Assembly (NCBI GenBank): GCA_913009315.1
Contig: CAJVZA010000074.1
Span: forward strand, 1-6,986
Reading direction: 5' to 3'
DNA from: an uncultured Hippea sp.
GTDB lineage: Bacteria; Campylobacterota_A; Desulfurellia; JAADFJ01
DNA: 6,986 nucleotides
Within the stretch, counting starts at the first letter, position 1. Each line of letters starts with the position of its first letter. The notes under the pieces are model-generated. The model was not told the DNA's origin and did no database searches. It was given only the letters and a program-made list of their open reading frames with translations. The translations under genes were made by a program, and so were the position numbers. This document shows, in pieces, positions 1 through 6,898 of this stretch.

Positions 1-94
1 GTCAAATAAAGGGCAATCTTCAGGAAATTAAAATTCTCAAACTAACCGGTTAGTACCTCAAATTTTAATTTCTAAATCTCACCCTTTCTTTGAC
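1..94. repeat. Hairpin B, left copy (long imperfect palindrome)
   Basis: The sequence is an imperfect palindrome centred between 47 and 48. The core ACTAACCGGTTAGT (41-54) is a perfect 14-bp palindrome. AATTAAAATT (26-35) pairs perfectly with AATTTTAATT (61-70). The outer ends GTCAAATAAAGGG (1-13) and CCCTTTCTTTGAC (82-94) pair at 12 of 13 positions. It lies about 50 nt past the stop codon of the last gene, so a transcript would fold strongly here and could be terminated or protected from exonucleases. There is no clean U-tract, so it is not called as an intrinsic terminator. The outermost bases coincide with the window edge, and the palindrome could continue outward. Confidence 0.85.
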
Positions 95-132
95 TTCTGT
101 GAATCTGTTTACTGTGCAGTGGTCTCAATATG
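1..132. repeat. Left copy of a flanking palindromic inverted repeat
   Basis: Positions 7-127 align without gaps to the reverse complement of 6866-6986, with 15 mismatches in 121 positions counted by hand. A weaker match (4 of 5) continues to about 132. The copy holds hairpin B (1-94), then two bases, then only one arm of hairpin A (97-127). Past 132 the similarity stops, and the HAD gene ends at 143, so the repeat sits just beyond the 3' end of the operon. No reading frame in it looks coding. The architecture, a short non-coding imperfect palindrome present in at least two copies, resembles ERIC-type or MITE-type intergenic repeats. That class assignment is inference; no family is recognised. 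Confidence 0.85.
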
Positions 133-142
133 CAAAAAGAGG

Positions 143-775
143 TCAGAAACTATTTTTTATCTCTTCTGCAGCCGTCTCTATACTATGGACATCGTCAATC
201 TGCGCATCTGCATAACCGGATGTTCCTTTGCCGACAAGCACCGTATAAAAACCTGTTCTCTTTGCAGCCTCAATATTTTTTGGATAATCATCAACCATAA
301 TATTTTTTCCGTCAAAATCAGCTGCAATTTTCTCAAAGGTAACGCTTTCGGGTTTCGCATGATAGCAGAAATGACCCGTATCAAAAATTTCTTCAAAACA
401 TTCTTTTATACCGAGGGAATCTAAAACAGCTTCGGCATGCCCTTTTGAAGCATTTGTAAAAATGAATTTTCTTCCTTTGATATTTTCAAGAGAAAGCTTT
501 AATGAAAAATCAGATTTAAGAAATTTGCGTATCTCTATGTCATGAACGTAGTCAAGATAGTTTACAGGATCAACTGAAAAATTGTCTATCAGGCCTCTGA
601 GAGTTGTTCCATATTGATAAAAATAGCTCTTCCTGAGTGCTTCCGCTCTGTCGTTATCCAAATTCAAAAACTTCATAACAAACAGATTTATTCTTTTATC
701 TATAAGTTTAAATAGATCAGGTTTTCGGTAAAGTGTATTATCTAAGTCAAAAAACCAGTTTTCAAGCTGATTCAC
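143..775 (-). CDS. HAD-superfamily hydrolase, pyrimidine 5'-nucleotidase-like
   Basis: This 210-residue cytoplasmic protein has the four HAD phosphatase motifs. Motif I is DLDNT (10-14; nucleophile Asp10, acid/base Asp12), motif II is Thr107 in FTNAS, motif III is Lys141 in HAKPES, and motif IV is the Asp pair 162-163 in VDDYPKN. The early YGTTLRGL segment (55-62), TNA followed by HA, and the helical cap between motifs I and II fit the SDT1-like pyrimidine 5'-nucleotidase subgroup, which dephosphorylates UMP/CMP-type nucleotides. The exact substrate here is inferred. The start is GTG: the frame stays open some 80 nt upstream but has no ATG there, and an AAGGA lies about 11 nt before the GTG. 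It overlaps the small Cys-rich gene by 14 nt and is the last gene of the run. Phosphoglycolate or another small phosphate ester remains a possible substrate. Confidence 0.85.
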   Translation of the reverse strand: MNQLENWFFDLDNTLYRKPDLFKLIDKRINLFVMKFLNLDNDRAEALRKSYFYQYGTTLRGLIDNFSVDPVNYLDYVHDIEIRKFLKSDFSLKLSLENIKGRKFIFTNASKGHAEAVLDSLGIKECFEEIFDTGHFCYHAKPESVTFEKIAADFDGKNIMVDDYPKNIEAAKRTGFYTVLVGKGTSGYADAQIDDVHSIETAAEEIKNSF

Positions 776-932
776 TATTCTCTTTTTCCTTATCTGCTTT
801 TTGCAGTTTAAGACTGATATCTTCTGTATAATCAGGGCATCTCAAAGAGATATCATTGGAAACACTGTATTTTTTAGTGCAGGTAGCACGCCATGCACAA
901 ATAACACATATCGACCCGGAGTTACTCGACAT
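762..932 (-). CDS. Small Cys-rich protein, CxxCxWRxxC...RCPDY type, unknown function
   Basis: This 56-residue ORF fills the apparent gap between leuA and the HAD gene. It starts at an ATG inside the last codons of leuA (11-nt overlap) and stops 14 nt inside the HAD gene. Four cysteines at 9, 12, 18 and 32 form C-x2-C-x5-C-x13-C, in the contexts CVICAWRATCTKK (9-21) and RCPDY (31-35). The tail (about 43-56) is charged and Lys/Glu-rich. Such spacing suggests a zinc- or iron-sulfur-binding knuckle; that is inference. Short proteins with a CxxCxWRxxCxKxF...CPD signature are familiar to me from Desulfobacterota-like genomes but have no assigned role that I know of. There is no signal peptide or membrane segment. 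No strong Shine-Dalgarno precedes the ATG, so it probably depends on coupling to leuA translation. The overlaps at both ends and the regular Cys motif argue that it is a real gene. Confidence 0.8.
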   Translation of the reverse strand: MSSNSGSICVICAWRATCTKKYSVSNDISLRCPDYTEDISLKLQKADKEKENSESA

Positions 933-2448
933 CTTTAAAAAAGAGGTTTTTGTTTATCGAATCAAGAAATGCCGCTGCTGATGCCTGAATAACATCAGTA
1001 TGCGTCCCCATTCCGAGAATCGTTTTTCCAGTATCGGAAAAATGAACCCTCACATGCACCATGCCCATAGCATCTTTTCCTTCACCTACCGATTTTATCT
1101 GATAGTCCTCAAGTTTTACTTTTATCTGTATAATTCTCTCTATGGCTTTATACGCCGCATCCACAGGTCCGTTTCCCTGAGCTGCATCCATAAAAATTGT
1201 CCCGTTTCTCTGGAGTCTGACCGTTGCAGTCGGCATACTGCTGTTTCCACTCACAACCTGCAGTTTAACAAGCTTGAAAATTTCAGGCACGGTTCTGGAT
1301 TGGCTCGCAACAAGGGCATACAGATCATCATCGGTTACTTCCTTCTTCTTGTCGGCAAGAGCTTTGAACCGACCGAACACATTTTCCAATGTTTCAGGTT
1401 TAAGATTTTCAAACCCAAGCTCGGAAAGCCTGTTCACAAGTCCCCTGCGTCCCGAATGTTTACCCAAAATCAGTTTATTTCCGGGCAGCCCTATGTCCTC
1501 GGATTTCATAATCTCGTAGGTGGTTCTCTCTTTTATTACGCCATCCTGATGAATGCCCGCTTCATGCGCAAAAGCATTTATTCCCACAATTGCCTTATTT
1601 CTTTGAATAAATATACCTGTAAGCTGGCTGGCAAGCCGGCTTGAACCGTAAATCTGCTTTGTATCGATTTTGGTGTCGATATCAAAAAAATCATGCCTGG
1701 TTTTCAGTGCCATTACTATCTCTTCAAGAGCAGCATTACCTGCCCGCTCACCCAGACCGTTTAATGTGCACTCCACCTGCCTGGCTCCTGCGAGGATAGC
1801 AGAAAGCGAGTTTGCGGTAGCCATACCGAGATCATTATGACAATGAACGCTTATCACTACATTATCAATGTTGTTTACATTTTTCTTCAAGAAGCTGATA
1901 AGCTCAAAAAATTCCTGCGGAGTTGTATATCCAACGGTATCGGGAATATTAACGGTTGTTGCTCCGGCATCGATGACGGCAGAAACTATATCAACAAGAT
2001 AGCTTCTTTCCGTTCTCGTTGCATCCTCAGGTGAAAATTCAACATCTTCAGTATATTCTTTGGCTAATTTAACCGATTCTACAGCCTTTTTCAGCACCTC
2101 TTCATAGCTCATTCTCAACTTTTTTTTAACATGTACGGGACTTGTAGCTATAAAAGTATGGATTCTTTTTCGACTTGCAGGACTGATTGCATCTGCGGCA
2201 GCTTTGATATCTTTTTCATTTGCTCTTGCCAGCGATGCAATTATCGGTCCTTTTACCTCTTTGGCCACTTTGTTAACGGCATCAAAATCACCCGGGCTGC
2301 TTGCTGCGAAACCGGCCTCTATGATATCAACTTTAAGTTTTGCAAGCTGTTTTGCAAGCTTGAGTTTTTCACCTGTGTTAAGACTTGCCCCAGGTGATTG
2401 CTCGCCATCTCGCAAGGTTGTATCAAATATTTTTACAAACTCAAACAT
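922..2448 (-). CDS. leuA: 2-isopropylmalate synthase
   Basis: LeuA condenses acetyl-CoA with 2-oxoisovalerate, the committed step of leucine synthesis, in the cytoplasm. The 508-residue length is typical. The N-terminal TIM barrel opens with FDTTLRDGEQSPG (8-20), which holds metal ligand Asp9. HCHNDLGMATANS (202-214) gives His202 and His204, and NGLGERAGNAALEE (230-243) gives Asn238. HEAGIHQDG (295-303) is the conserved subdomain motif. Residues from about 380 to the end form the LeuA regulatory/dimerisation domain, the leucine-binding module in studied homologues, so feedback inhibition by leucine is likely. The ATG overlaps the end of pssA by 8 nt, and its strong Shine-Dalgarno AAAGGAGGG (2454-2462) lies inside pssA. 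Citramalate synthase is the main alternative, but the length and motifs favour LeuA. Confidence 0.96.
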   Translation of the reverse strand: MFEFVKIFDTTLRDGEQSPGASLNTGEKLKLAKQLAKLKVDIIEAGFAASSPGDFDAVNKVAKEVKGPIIASLARANEKDIKAAADAISPASRKRIHTFIATSPVHVKKKLRMSYEEVLKKAVESVKLAKEYTEDVEFSPEDATRTERSYLVDIVSAVIDAGATTVNIPDTVGYTTPQEFFELISFLKKNVNNIDNVVISVHCHNDLGMATANSLSAILAGARQVECTLNGLGERAGNAALEEIVMALKTRHDFFDIDTKIDTKQIYGSSRLASQLTGIFIQRNKAIVGINAFAHEAGIHQDGVIKERTTYEIMKSEDIGLPGNKLILGKHSGRRGLVNRLSELGFENLKPETLENVFGRFKALADKKKEVTDDDLYALVASQSRTVPEIFKLVKLQVVSGNSSMPTATVRLQRNGTIFMDAAQGNGPVDAAYKAIERIIQIKVKLEDYQIKSVGEGKDAMGMVHVRVHFSDTGKTILGMGTHTDVIQASAAAFLDSINKNLFFKDVE

Positions 2449-3169
2449 TGTTACCCTCCTTTTGGGCTATCCTGTAATTCCTGATTTTGCGCCTTGTTAA
2501 CTTAGCCAAAAAAATAACAGGGCCGGATGCCGCATAAACAAAAGTTATGGCAGGAATTGCGATCTTAGGCCGCATTATGACAAGTATTATAACAGTTGCA
2601 GTTATCGCAAAAAGATACATAGAAAGTCTTTTAGTTATATTTACATGTTTGAAGCCTTCATACCTTATATTGGATATCATCAAATATGAAGTGATAAACA
2701 TCATCATAAGCGCAGCAACCTTATACTGCAGCAAAGAGAAATCGTCTGAAAGTAAAATCATAGAAACAACAACCAGCGCTCCTCCTGGTATAGGCAGACC
2801 GAAAAACCGGTCATTCTGGCTGGTAACATTAAATTTAGCCAATCTTAATGATCCTGCCAAAAGGTATATAGCAGAAATTACAATTCCCAGGTCGCCTTGA
2901 AAAGAATAAAAATAGCCGTAAAAAAGTATCGCCGGTGCTACACCAAAAGAAACAAGATCGGAAAGTGAGTCATATTCAAAACCGAACCTACTGGTAGCAC
3001 TGATTAGACGGGCAATTTTACCATCCAGATTGTCAAACACAACTGCCAATGCAATAGCTATAGCCGCATCAAAAAAACGCCCTCTGAATGAGAATATAAT
3101 TGAATAGAATCCTGCCATAAGATTGGCGGCAGTAAACAGATTGGGGAATAGATATATTGTTCTTTTCAT
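2441..3169 (-). CDS. pssA: CDP-diacylglycerol--serine O-phosphatidyltransferase
   Basis: This 242-residue integral membrane enzyme transfers phosphatidyl from CDP-diacylglycerol to L-serine, giving phosphatidylserine, the precursor of phosphatidylethanolamine. The CDP-alcohol phosphatidyltransferase signature D-x2-DG-x2-AR-x8-G-x3-D-x3-D is complete: Asp46, Asp49, Gly50, Ala53, Arg54, Gly63, Asp67 and Asp71. Several hydrophobic stretches (about 33-45, 75-90, 95-110, 127-140, 150-166, 184-199 and 203-222) fit a polytopic protein with a basic C-terminal tail. The N-terminus MKRTIYLFPNLFTAANL is typical of the short bacterial class II form. The start is fixed by an in-frame TAA nearby upstream; no good Shine-Dalgarno is seen. 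It lies between ilvC and leuA without its usual metabolic partner psd, and its end overlaps leuA. Confidence 0.95.
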   Translation of the reverse strand: MKRTIYLFPNLFTAANLMAGFYSIIFSFRGRFFDAAIAIALAVVFDNLDGKIARLISATSRFGFEYDSLSDLVSFGVAPAILFYGYFYSFQGDLGIVISAIYLLAGSLRLAKFNVTSQNDRFFGLPIPGGALVVVSMILLSDDFSLLQYKVAALMMMFITSYLMISNIRYEGFKHVNITKRLSMYLFAITATVIILVIMRPKIAIPAITFVYAASGPVIFLAKLTRRKIRNYRIAQKEGNNV

Positions 3170-3267
3170 AAAAATTTATTCATCTATATTTTTATAAATT
3201 TCATTAGTCATTTTTCATAGAATCTAACTGTTTTCATATTTGCAATCCTCGTAAAGTCTTTATCTGA

Positions 3268-3273
3268 ATTATA
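3268..3273 (-). promoter_or_regulatory. Possible -10 box for pssA-leuA transcription
   Basis: The minus strand reads TATAAT, a perfect -10 consensus, about 100 nt upstream of the pssA start. The hexamer 17 nt upstream (ATGGAA) is a poor -35 match at 3 of 6, so the promoter rests on the -10 box and its place in the only long gap of the run. It would give pssA, leuA and the two downstream genes a start independent of ilvBNC. Confidence 0.35.
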
Positions 3274-3378
3274 CTCCTTTTTGCGGCAGATTCCATCTTT
3301 TTTGCCAGTTTGCCGGCGTACGACATACAGACAGATAAGCGACTTACCTCTTGCTTAGTTCCTATCTGATTGCTACTT

Positions 3379-3413
3379 GGATAGACAAGCAAGATTCTAT
3401 CCTGCTTGTCTAT
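3379..3413. repeat. Hairpin with two overlapping, mutually exclusive stems
   Basis: ATAGACAAGCA (3381-3391) and TGCTTGTCTAT (3403-3413) form a perfect 11-bp stem with an 11-nt loop. GGATAGA (3379-3385) can instead pair with TCTATCC (3396-3402), a perfect 7-bp stem that uses part of the same sequence. TTGGATA occurs as a direct repeat on both sides (3377-3383 and 3413-3419). The hairpin lies about 80-110 nt past the ilvC stop. It has no following U-tract in the minus-strand transcript, so it is not a typical intrinsic terminator. An RNA-processing or stabilising element, or a small mobile-repeat scar, is possible. Confidence 0.6.
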
Positions 3414-3491
3414 TGGATACCTCTATTTATAACCATCATTCCAGGGACCGCAAACTTACCGTACAGCCCGAGATGTATTTTATGAAACCTG

Positions 3492-4511
<1,020 letters not shown>

Positions 4512-4534
4512 CTATATACCTCCACAAAAAATAG

Positions 4535-5020
4535 TTAGCTTGTTTTCAGTTCCCTTGTTAATGCTGCAAGACCGGTGCGGGCAATCTCTTTGATGCCAAA
4601 CGACCTGAAGAGAGATATAACGGCATTTATCTTTCCCGAATCTCCGGATATGGCTATGGTATAACTTTCAGACGATAAGTCAACAATGTTGCCTCTAAAA
4701 ATATCTGTTATCCTTAATATCTCAGCTCTGTTTGTATCCTTTGTATGCATCTTGATCAGCACAAGCTCCCGTTCAACAGCAGGCTGATCATTCAAGTTTA
4801 TCACCTTGAGACAGTTTACCATTCTGTTAAGCTGTTTTTCAATCTGCTCCACTATCTCTTTCTCTCCCTCCACCACAATGGTCATTCTGCTTACCCCTTC
4901 ATCATGAGTGGGCGCCACATTAAGGCTTTCTATATTATATCCTCTTGCAGCAAAAAGATTTGCAACGCGCGAGAGAACACCATATTCATTATTTACCAGT
5001 ACCGATAATCTTATTCTCAT
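4535..5020 (-). CDS. ilvN: Acetolactate synthase small (regulatory) subunit
   Basis: This is the regulatory subunit of acetohydroxyacid synthase. It activates the large subunit and carries valine feedback inhibition. At 161 residues it matches the IlvH-like full-length form. An N-terminal ACT domain (about 2-76) starts LSVLVNNEYGVLSRVANLF, followed by RGYNIESLNVAPT (26-38), and a second ACT-like C-terminal domain spans about 84-158. Asn11, Gly14 and Asn29, positions whose mutation makes E. coli IlvH valine-resistant, are all present, so valine sensitivity is likely (inference from the family). A GGGAG lies about 6 nt before the ATG. It follows ilvB by only 10 nt, as expected for equimolar partner subunits. 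ilvH would be an equally acceptable symbol. Confidence 0.96.
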   Translation of the reverse strand: MRIRLSVLVNNEYGVLSRVANLFAARGYNIESLNVAPTHDEGVSRMTIVVEGEKEIVEQIEKQLNRMVNCLKVINLNDQPAVERELVLIKMHTKDTNRAEILRITDIFRGNIVDLSSESYTIAISGDSGKINAVISLFRSFGIKEIARTGLAALTRELKTS

Positions 5021-5030
5021 ATCAATCTCC

Positions 5031-6725
5031 CTAAACCAATATCATCCGGTCAAGCGGTGCTCCTGAAGGCACCATGGGATATACATTTTCCAACCTGTCC
5101 ACAACAACATCAAGCAGGTATGCTCCATCGTATTCCACCATGGTTCTGACTGCTTTATCAAGTTCATCAGGCTTGGAAACCCTTCCGGCTTCAATTCCAT
5201 ACGCATTGGCAACCTTCACAAAATCAGGCTGGAATGTCATATCGGTATGAGCATAACGATTGTTAAAAAACAGATTCTGCCATTGCCTGACCATTCCAAG
5301 ATATCTGTTGTTTATTATCATTATCTTAAGCTTCAGTTTTTCCTGAACAATTGTTGCAAGTTCCTGGATATTCATCTGAAAACTTCCGTCTCCATCTATG
5401 TCAACAACAATTCTGTCTCTGTATGCCGTCTGCGCCCCAATAGCGGCAGGAAGACCATAGCCCATTGTTCCCAAACCTCCGGAAGTAAGAAAACTGCGCG
5501 GTCTGGATAACTTCATATACTGCGGTGCCCACATCTGATGCTGGCCTACTCCTACGGCAATAATAGGATTTTTTCCTGCAAGAATATCCGACAAACAGCT
5601 TATTGCCTGCTGAGGCTTTATAACATCAGGGTTCTTTTTATAATCAAGACGATGTTCCGTTTTCCATCTGTTTACCGTTTCAAGCCATTTTTTATATTTG
5701 GATTTATAGAAATCCACCGGTTCCGCTATCCTTTCTACGACCTCAAGAATCTGATTCAGTACAATCTTAAGATCTCCAACGATGGGATATTCCGTAGTAA
5801 CATTTTTTCCTATAGACACCGGATCTACATCTATATGAGCAATTTTTGCCTGTGCAGCAAATTCATCGAGTTTGCCGGTAATTCTGTCATCAAAACGTGC
5901 TCCCAATGAAAAGAGGAAATCGCAGTTCTGGATAGCCATATTTGAACTATAAGTGCCATGCATTCCCGCCATTCCCAGAAGCAGTTCGCTTTCCGGGTCA
6001 AATACACCCTGCCCCATAAGTGTCACAAATGCGGGTATCTGCAGTCTGTTAGCCAATTTTGCTATCTGCCCGGATGCGTTTGAGCTTATTGCACCTCCTC
6101 CTATATAGAGAAGCGGTTTTTTAGACTTCAACAATGCCTTTGCCACCTTCTCTATCTGATGAGGATTGCCCTTTGTTGTGGGGTTATAGCCGCTCAGCTC
6201 AACCGTTTTTGGATATACAAATCGACTTTCACCCAGAATCACATCCTTCGGAAGATCGATAAGTACCGGCCCGGGTTTGCCGGATTTCGCAATATAAAAT
6301 GCCTCTTTTATGGTTCTGGCAAGTTCTGAGACGTTTTTCACCAGAAAATTATGCTTTGTGCAGGGACGTGAGATGCCTACCGTATCAGCTTCCTGAAATG
6401 CATCGTTTCCTATCAACGTTGTGGGCACCTGGCCGGTAAGAACTACAAGCGGTATAGAATCCATGTATGCAGTAGCTATACCTGTTATAGTATTGGTGGC
6501 TCCAGGTCCGCTTGTAGCGAGGACTACTCCCACCTTACCTGTTGCACGGGCATAACCGTCAGCCTCATGCGTGGCCCCCTGTTCATGGCGGGCAAGAATG
6601 TAATGAATCTCTTTCTCGTCCATAAGTGCATCATCAATTGCCATTATGGCGCCGCCCGGATATCCAAAAATGGTATCAACACCCTCTTTTTTTAGCGATT
6701 CGACGATTATATTACAACCTTTCAT
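5031..6725 (-). CDS. ilvB: Acetolactate synthase large (catalytic) subunit
   Basis: This ThDP-, FAD- and Mg2+-dependent enzyme condenses two pyruvates to 2-acetolactate, or pyruvate and 2-oxobutyrate to acetohydroxybutyrate, the first common branched-chain step. The 564 residues show the usual three domains. The N-terminal pyrimidine-binding domain has FGYPGGAIM (20-28) and the ThDP-activating Glu48 in RHEQGA. The middle FAD domain includes GMAGMHGT (251-258) and GARFDDR (275-281). The C-terminal domain has the ThDP/Mg motif GDGSF (445-449) running to NN (472-473), then MVRQWQ (478-483). The C-terminus ENVYPMVPSGAPLDRMI is typical. The start is fixed by a strong Shine-Dalgarno; a nearby upstream ATG hits a stop within six codons. 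It is the first gene of the run and follows a candidate promoter. Confidence 0.97.
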   Translation of the reverse strand: MKGCNIIVESLKKEGVDTIFGYPGGAIMAIDDALMDEKEIHYILARHEQGATHEADGYARATGKVGVVLATSGPGATNTITGIATAYMDSIPLVVLTGQVPTTLIGNDAFQEADTVGISRPCTKHNFLVKNVSELARTIKEAFYIAKSGKPGPVLIDLPKDVILGESRFVYPKTVELSGYNPTTKGNPHQIEKVAKALLKSKKPLLYIGGGAISSNASGQIAKLANRLQIPAFVTLMGQGVFDPESELLLGMAGMHGTYSSNMAIQNCDFLFSLGARFDDRITGKLDEFAAQAKIAHIDVDPVSIGKNVTTEYPIVGDLKIVLNQILEVVERIAEPVDFYKSKYKKWLETVNRWKTEHRLDYKKNPDVIKPQQAISCLSDILAGKNPIIAVGVGQHQMWAPQYMKLSRPRSFLTSGGLGTMGYGLPAAIGAQTAYRDRIVVDIDGDGSFQMNIQELATIVQEKLKLKIMIINNRYLGMVRQWQNLFFNNRYAHTDMTFQPDFVKVANAYGIEAGRVSKPDELDKAVRTMVEYDGAYLLDVVVDRLENVYPMVPSGAPLDRMILV

Positions 6726-6730
6726 CAGCC

Positions 6731-6740
6731 ATCACCCCCT
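6731..6740 (-). promoter_or_regulatory. Ribosome binding site of ilvB
   Basis: The minus strand reads AGGGGGTGAT, a near match to the anti-Shine-Dalgarno complement, ending five bases before the ATG at 6725. It decides between this ATG and the ATG six bases upstream, whose frame closes within six codons. Confidence 0.8.
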
Positions 6741-6754
6741 AAGTTTGAACTGTT

Positions 6755-6783
6755 ATACTATACCACAACTTTAATCTTTTCAA
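6755..6783 (-). promoter_or_regulatory. Candidate sigma70-type promoter of the ilv run
   Basis: On the minus strand TTGAAA (6778-6783) is followed after exactly 17 bases by TAGTAT (6755-6760). These match the -35 and -10 consensus at 4 of 6 and 4 of 6. An overlapping TATAGT (6757-6762) is an alternative -10 with a 15-bp spacer. Transcription would start near 6747, giving a leader of about 20 nt that consists mostly of the ribosome binding site. That leaves no room for a leader-peptide attenuator or T-box, so control would have to act at initiation or on the enzymes. A promoter further upstream, within the right repeat, is not excluded. Confidence 0.55.
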
Positions 6784-6831
6784 GGAAGATAACTAAATAT
6801 AGAGTTGCCTTGTAGAAAACCTTATAAAAAG

Positions 6832-6896
6832 CTGTGAATCTGTTTACTTCGCAGCAATCTCATAATGAGACCACTGCGCAATAAGCGCATCCACAG
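6832..6896. repeat. Hairpin A, complete copy
   Basis: This 65-bp imperfect palindrome is centred on 6864. Its central TCTCATAATGAGA (6858-6870) is a perfect palindrome around one base. Further out, pairing continues in blocks (GCAG/CTGC region, TTTA/TAAA region) to CTGTG (6832-6836) and CACAG (6892-6896). By hand about 24 of 32 positions pair, with wobbles in addition. Only one arm of this hairpin survives in the left copy. Its inner foot is about 50 bp upstream of the candidate ilvB -35 box. Confidence 0.75.
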
Positions 6897-6898
6897 AA

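Larger units (their letters stand above)
3170..3491. other. Gene-free gap between ilvC and pssA
   Basis: I translated these 322 nt on the minus strand in all three frames and find no convincing gene. The longest open stretch, from about 3425 down to about 3236, ends in a stop, has no good start with a Shine-Dalgarno, and resembles no family I know. Nothing resembles the end of a phosphatidylserine decarboxylase, the gene often found here in related operons. The gap holds an 11-bp-stem hairpin (3381-3413), a perfect TATAAT on the minus strand (3268-3273) and two nine- to eleven-codon ORFs just before pssA. It interrupts an otherwise tightly packed gene run. Confidence 0.7.

Noticed and set aside
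1-94. Classical Rho-independent terminator after the HAD gene
   Set aside because: The stem is long and AT-rich with a palindromic centre, and neither strand has a GC-rich stem followed directly by a U-run. Termination here is possible but not shown.
1-132. CRISPR array or tandem repeat at the window ends
   Set aside because: There are no regularly spaced direct repeats with unique spacers. The signal is purely palindromic and inverted.
119-424. Plus-strand ORF of 101 codons starting in the left repeat
   Set aside because: It is antisense to the HAD gene, covers conserved motif IV there, and has a Cys/Phe/Ile-rich translation typical of antisense reading.
1000-1644. Plus-strand ORF of 214 codons inside leuA
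   Set aside because: It lies entirely antisense to a leuA with intact motifs throughout, and its translation resembles no family. It is a shadow of the leuA codon pattern.
3203-3245. Two tiny minus-strand ORFs before pssA (9 and 11 codons, overlapping by ATGA), possible leader peptides
   Set aside because: The first has a GAGGA-like site, but neither contains a run of regulatory codons or is followed by terminator/antiterminator folds. Their size is expected by chance in AT-rich sequence.
3236-3425. Open minus-strand frame of about 60 codons in the ilvC-pssA gap, considered as a psd remnant or small gene
   Set aside because: No psd motif (such as the Gly-Ser cleavage region) is present, no start codon with a ribosome site suits it, and the frame includes the hairpin repeat.
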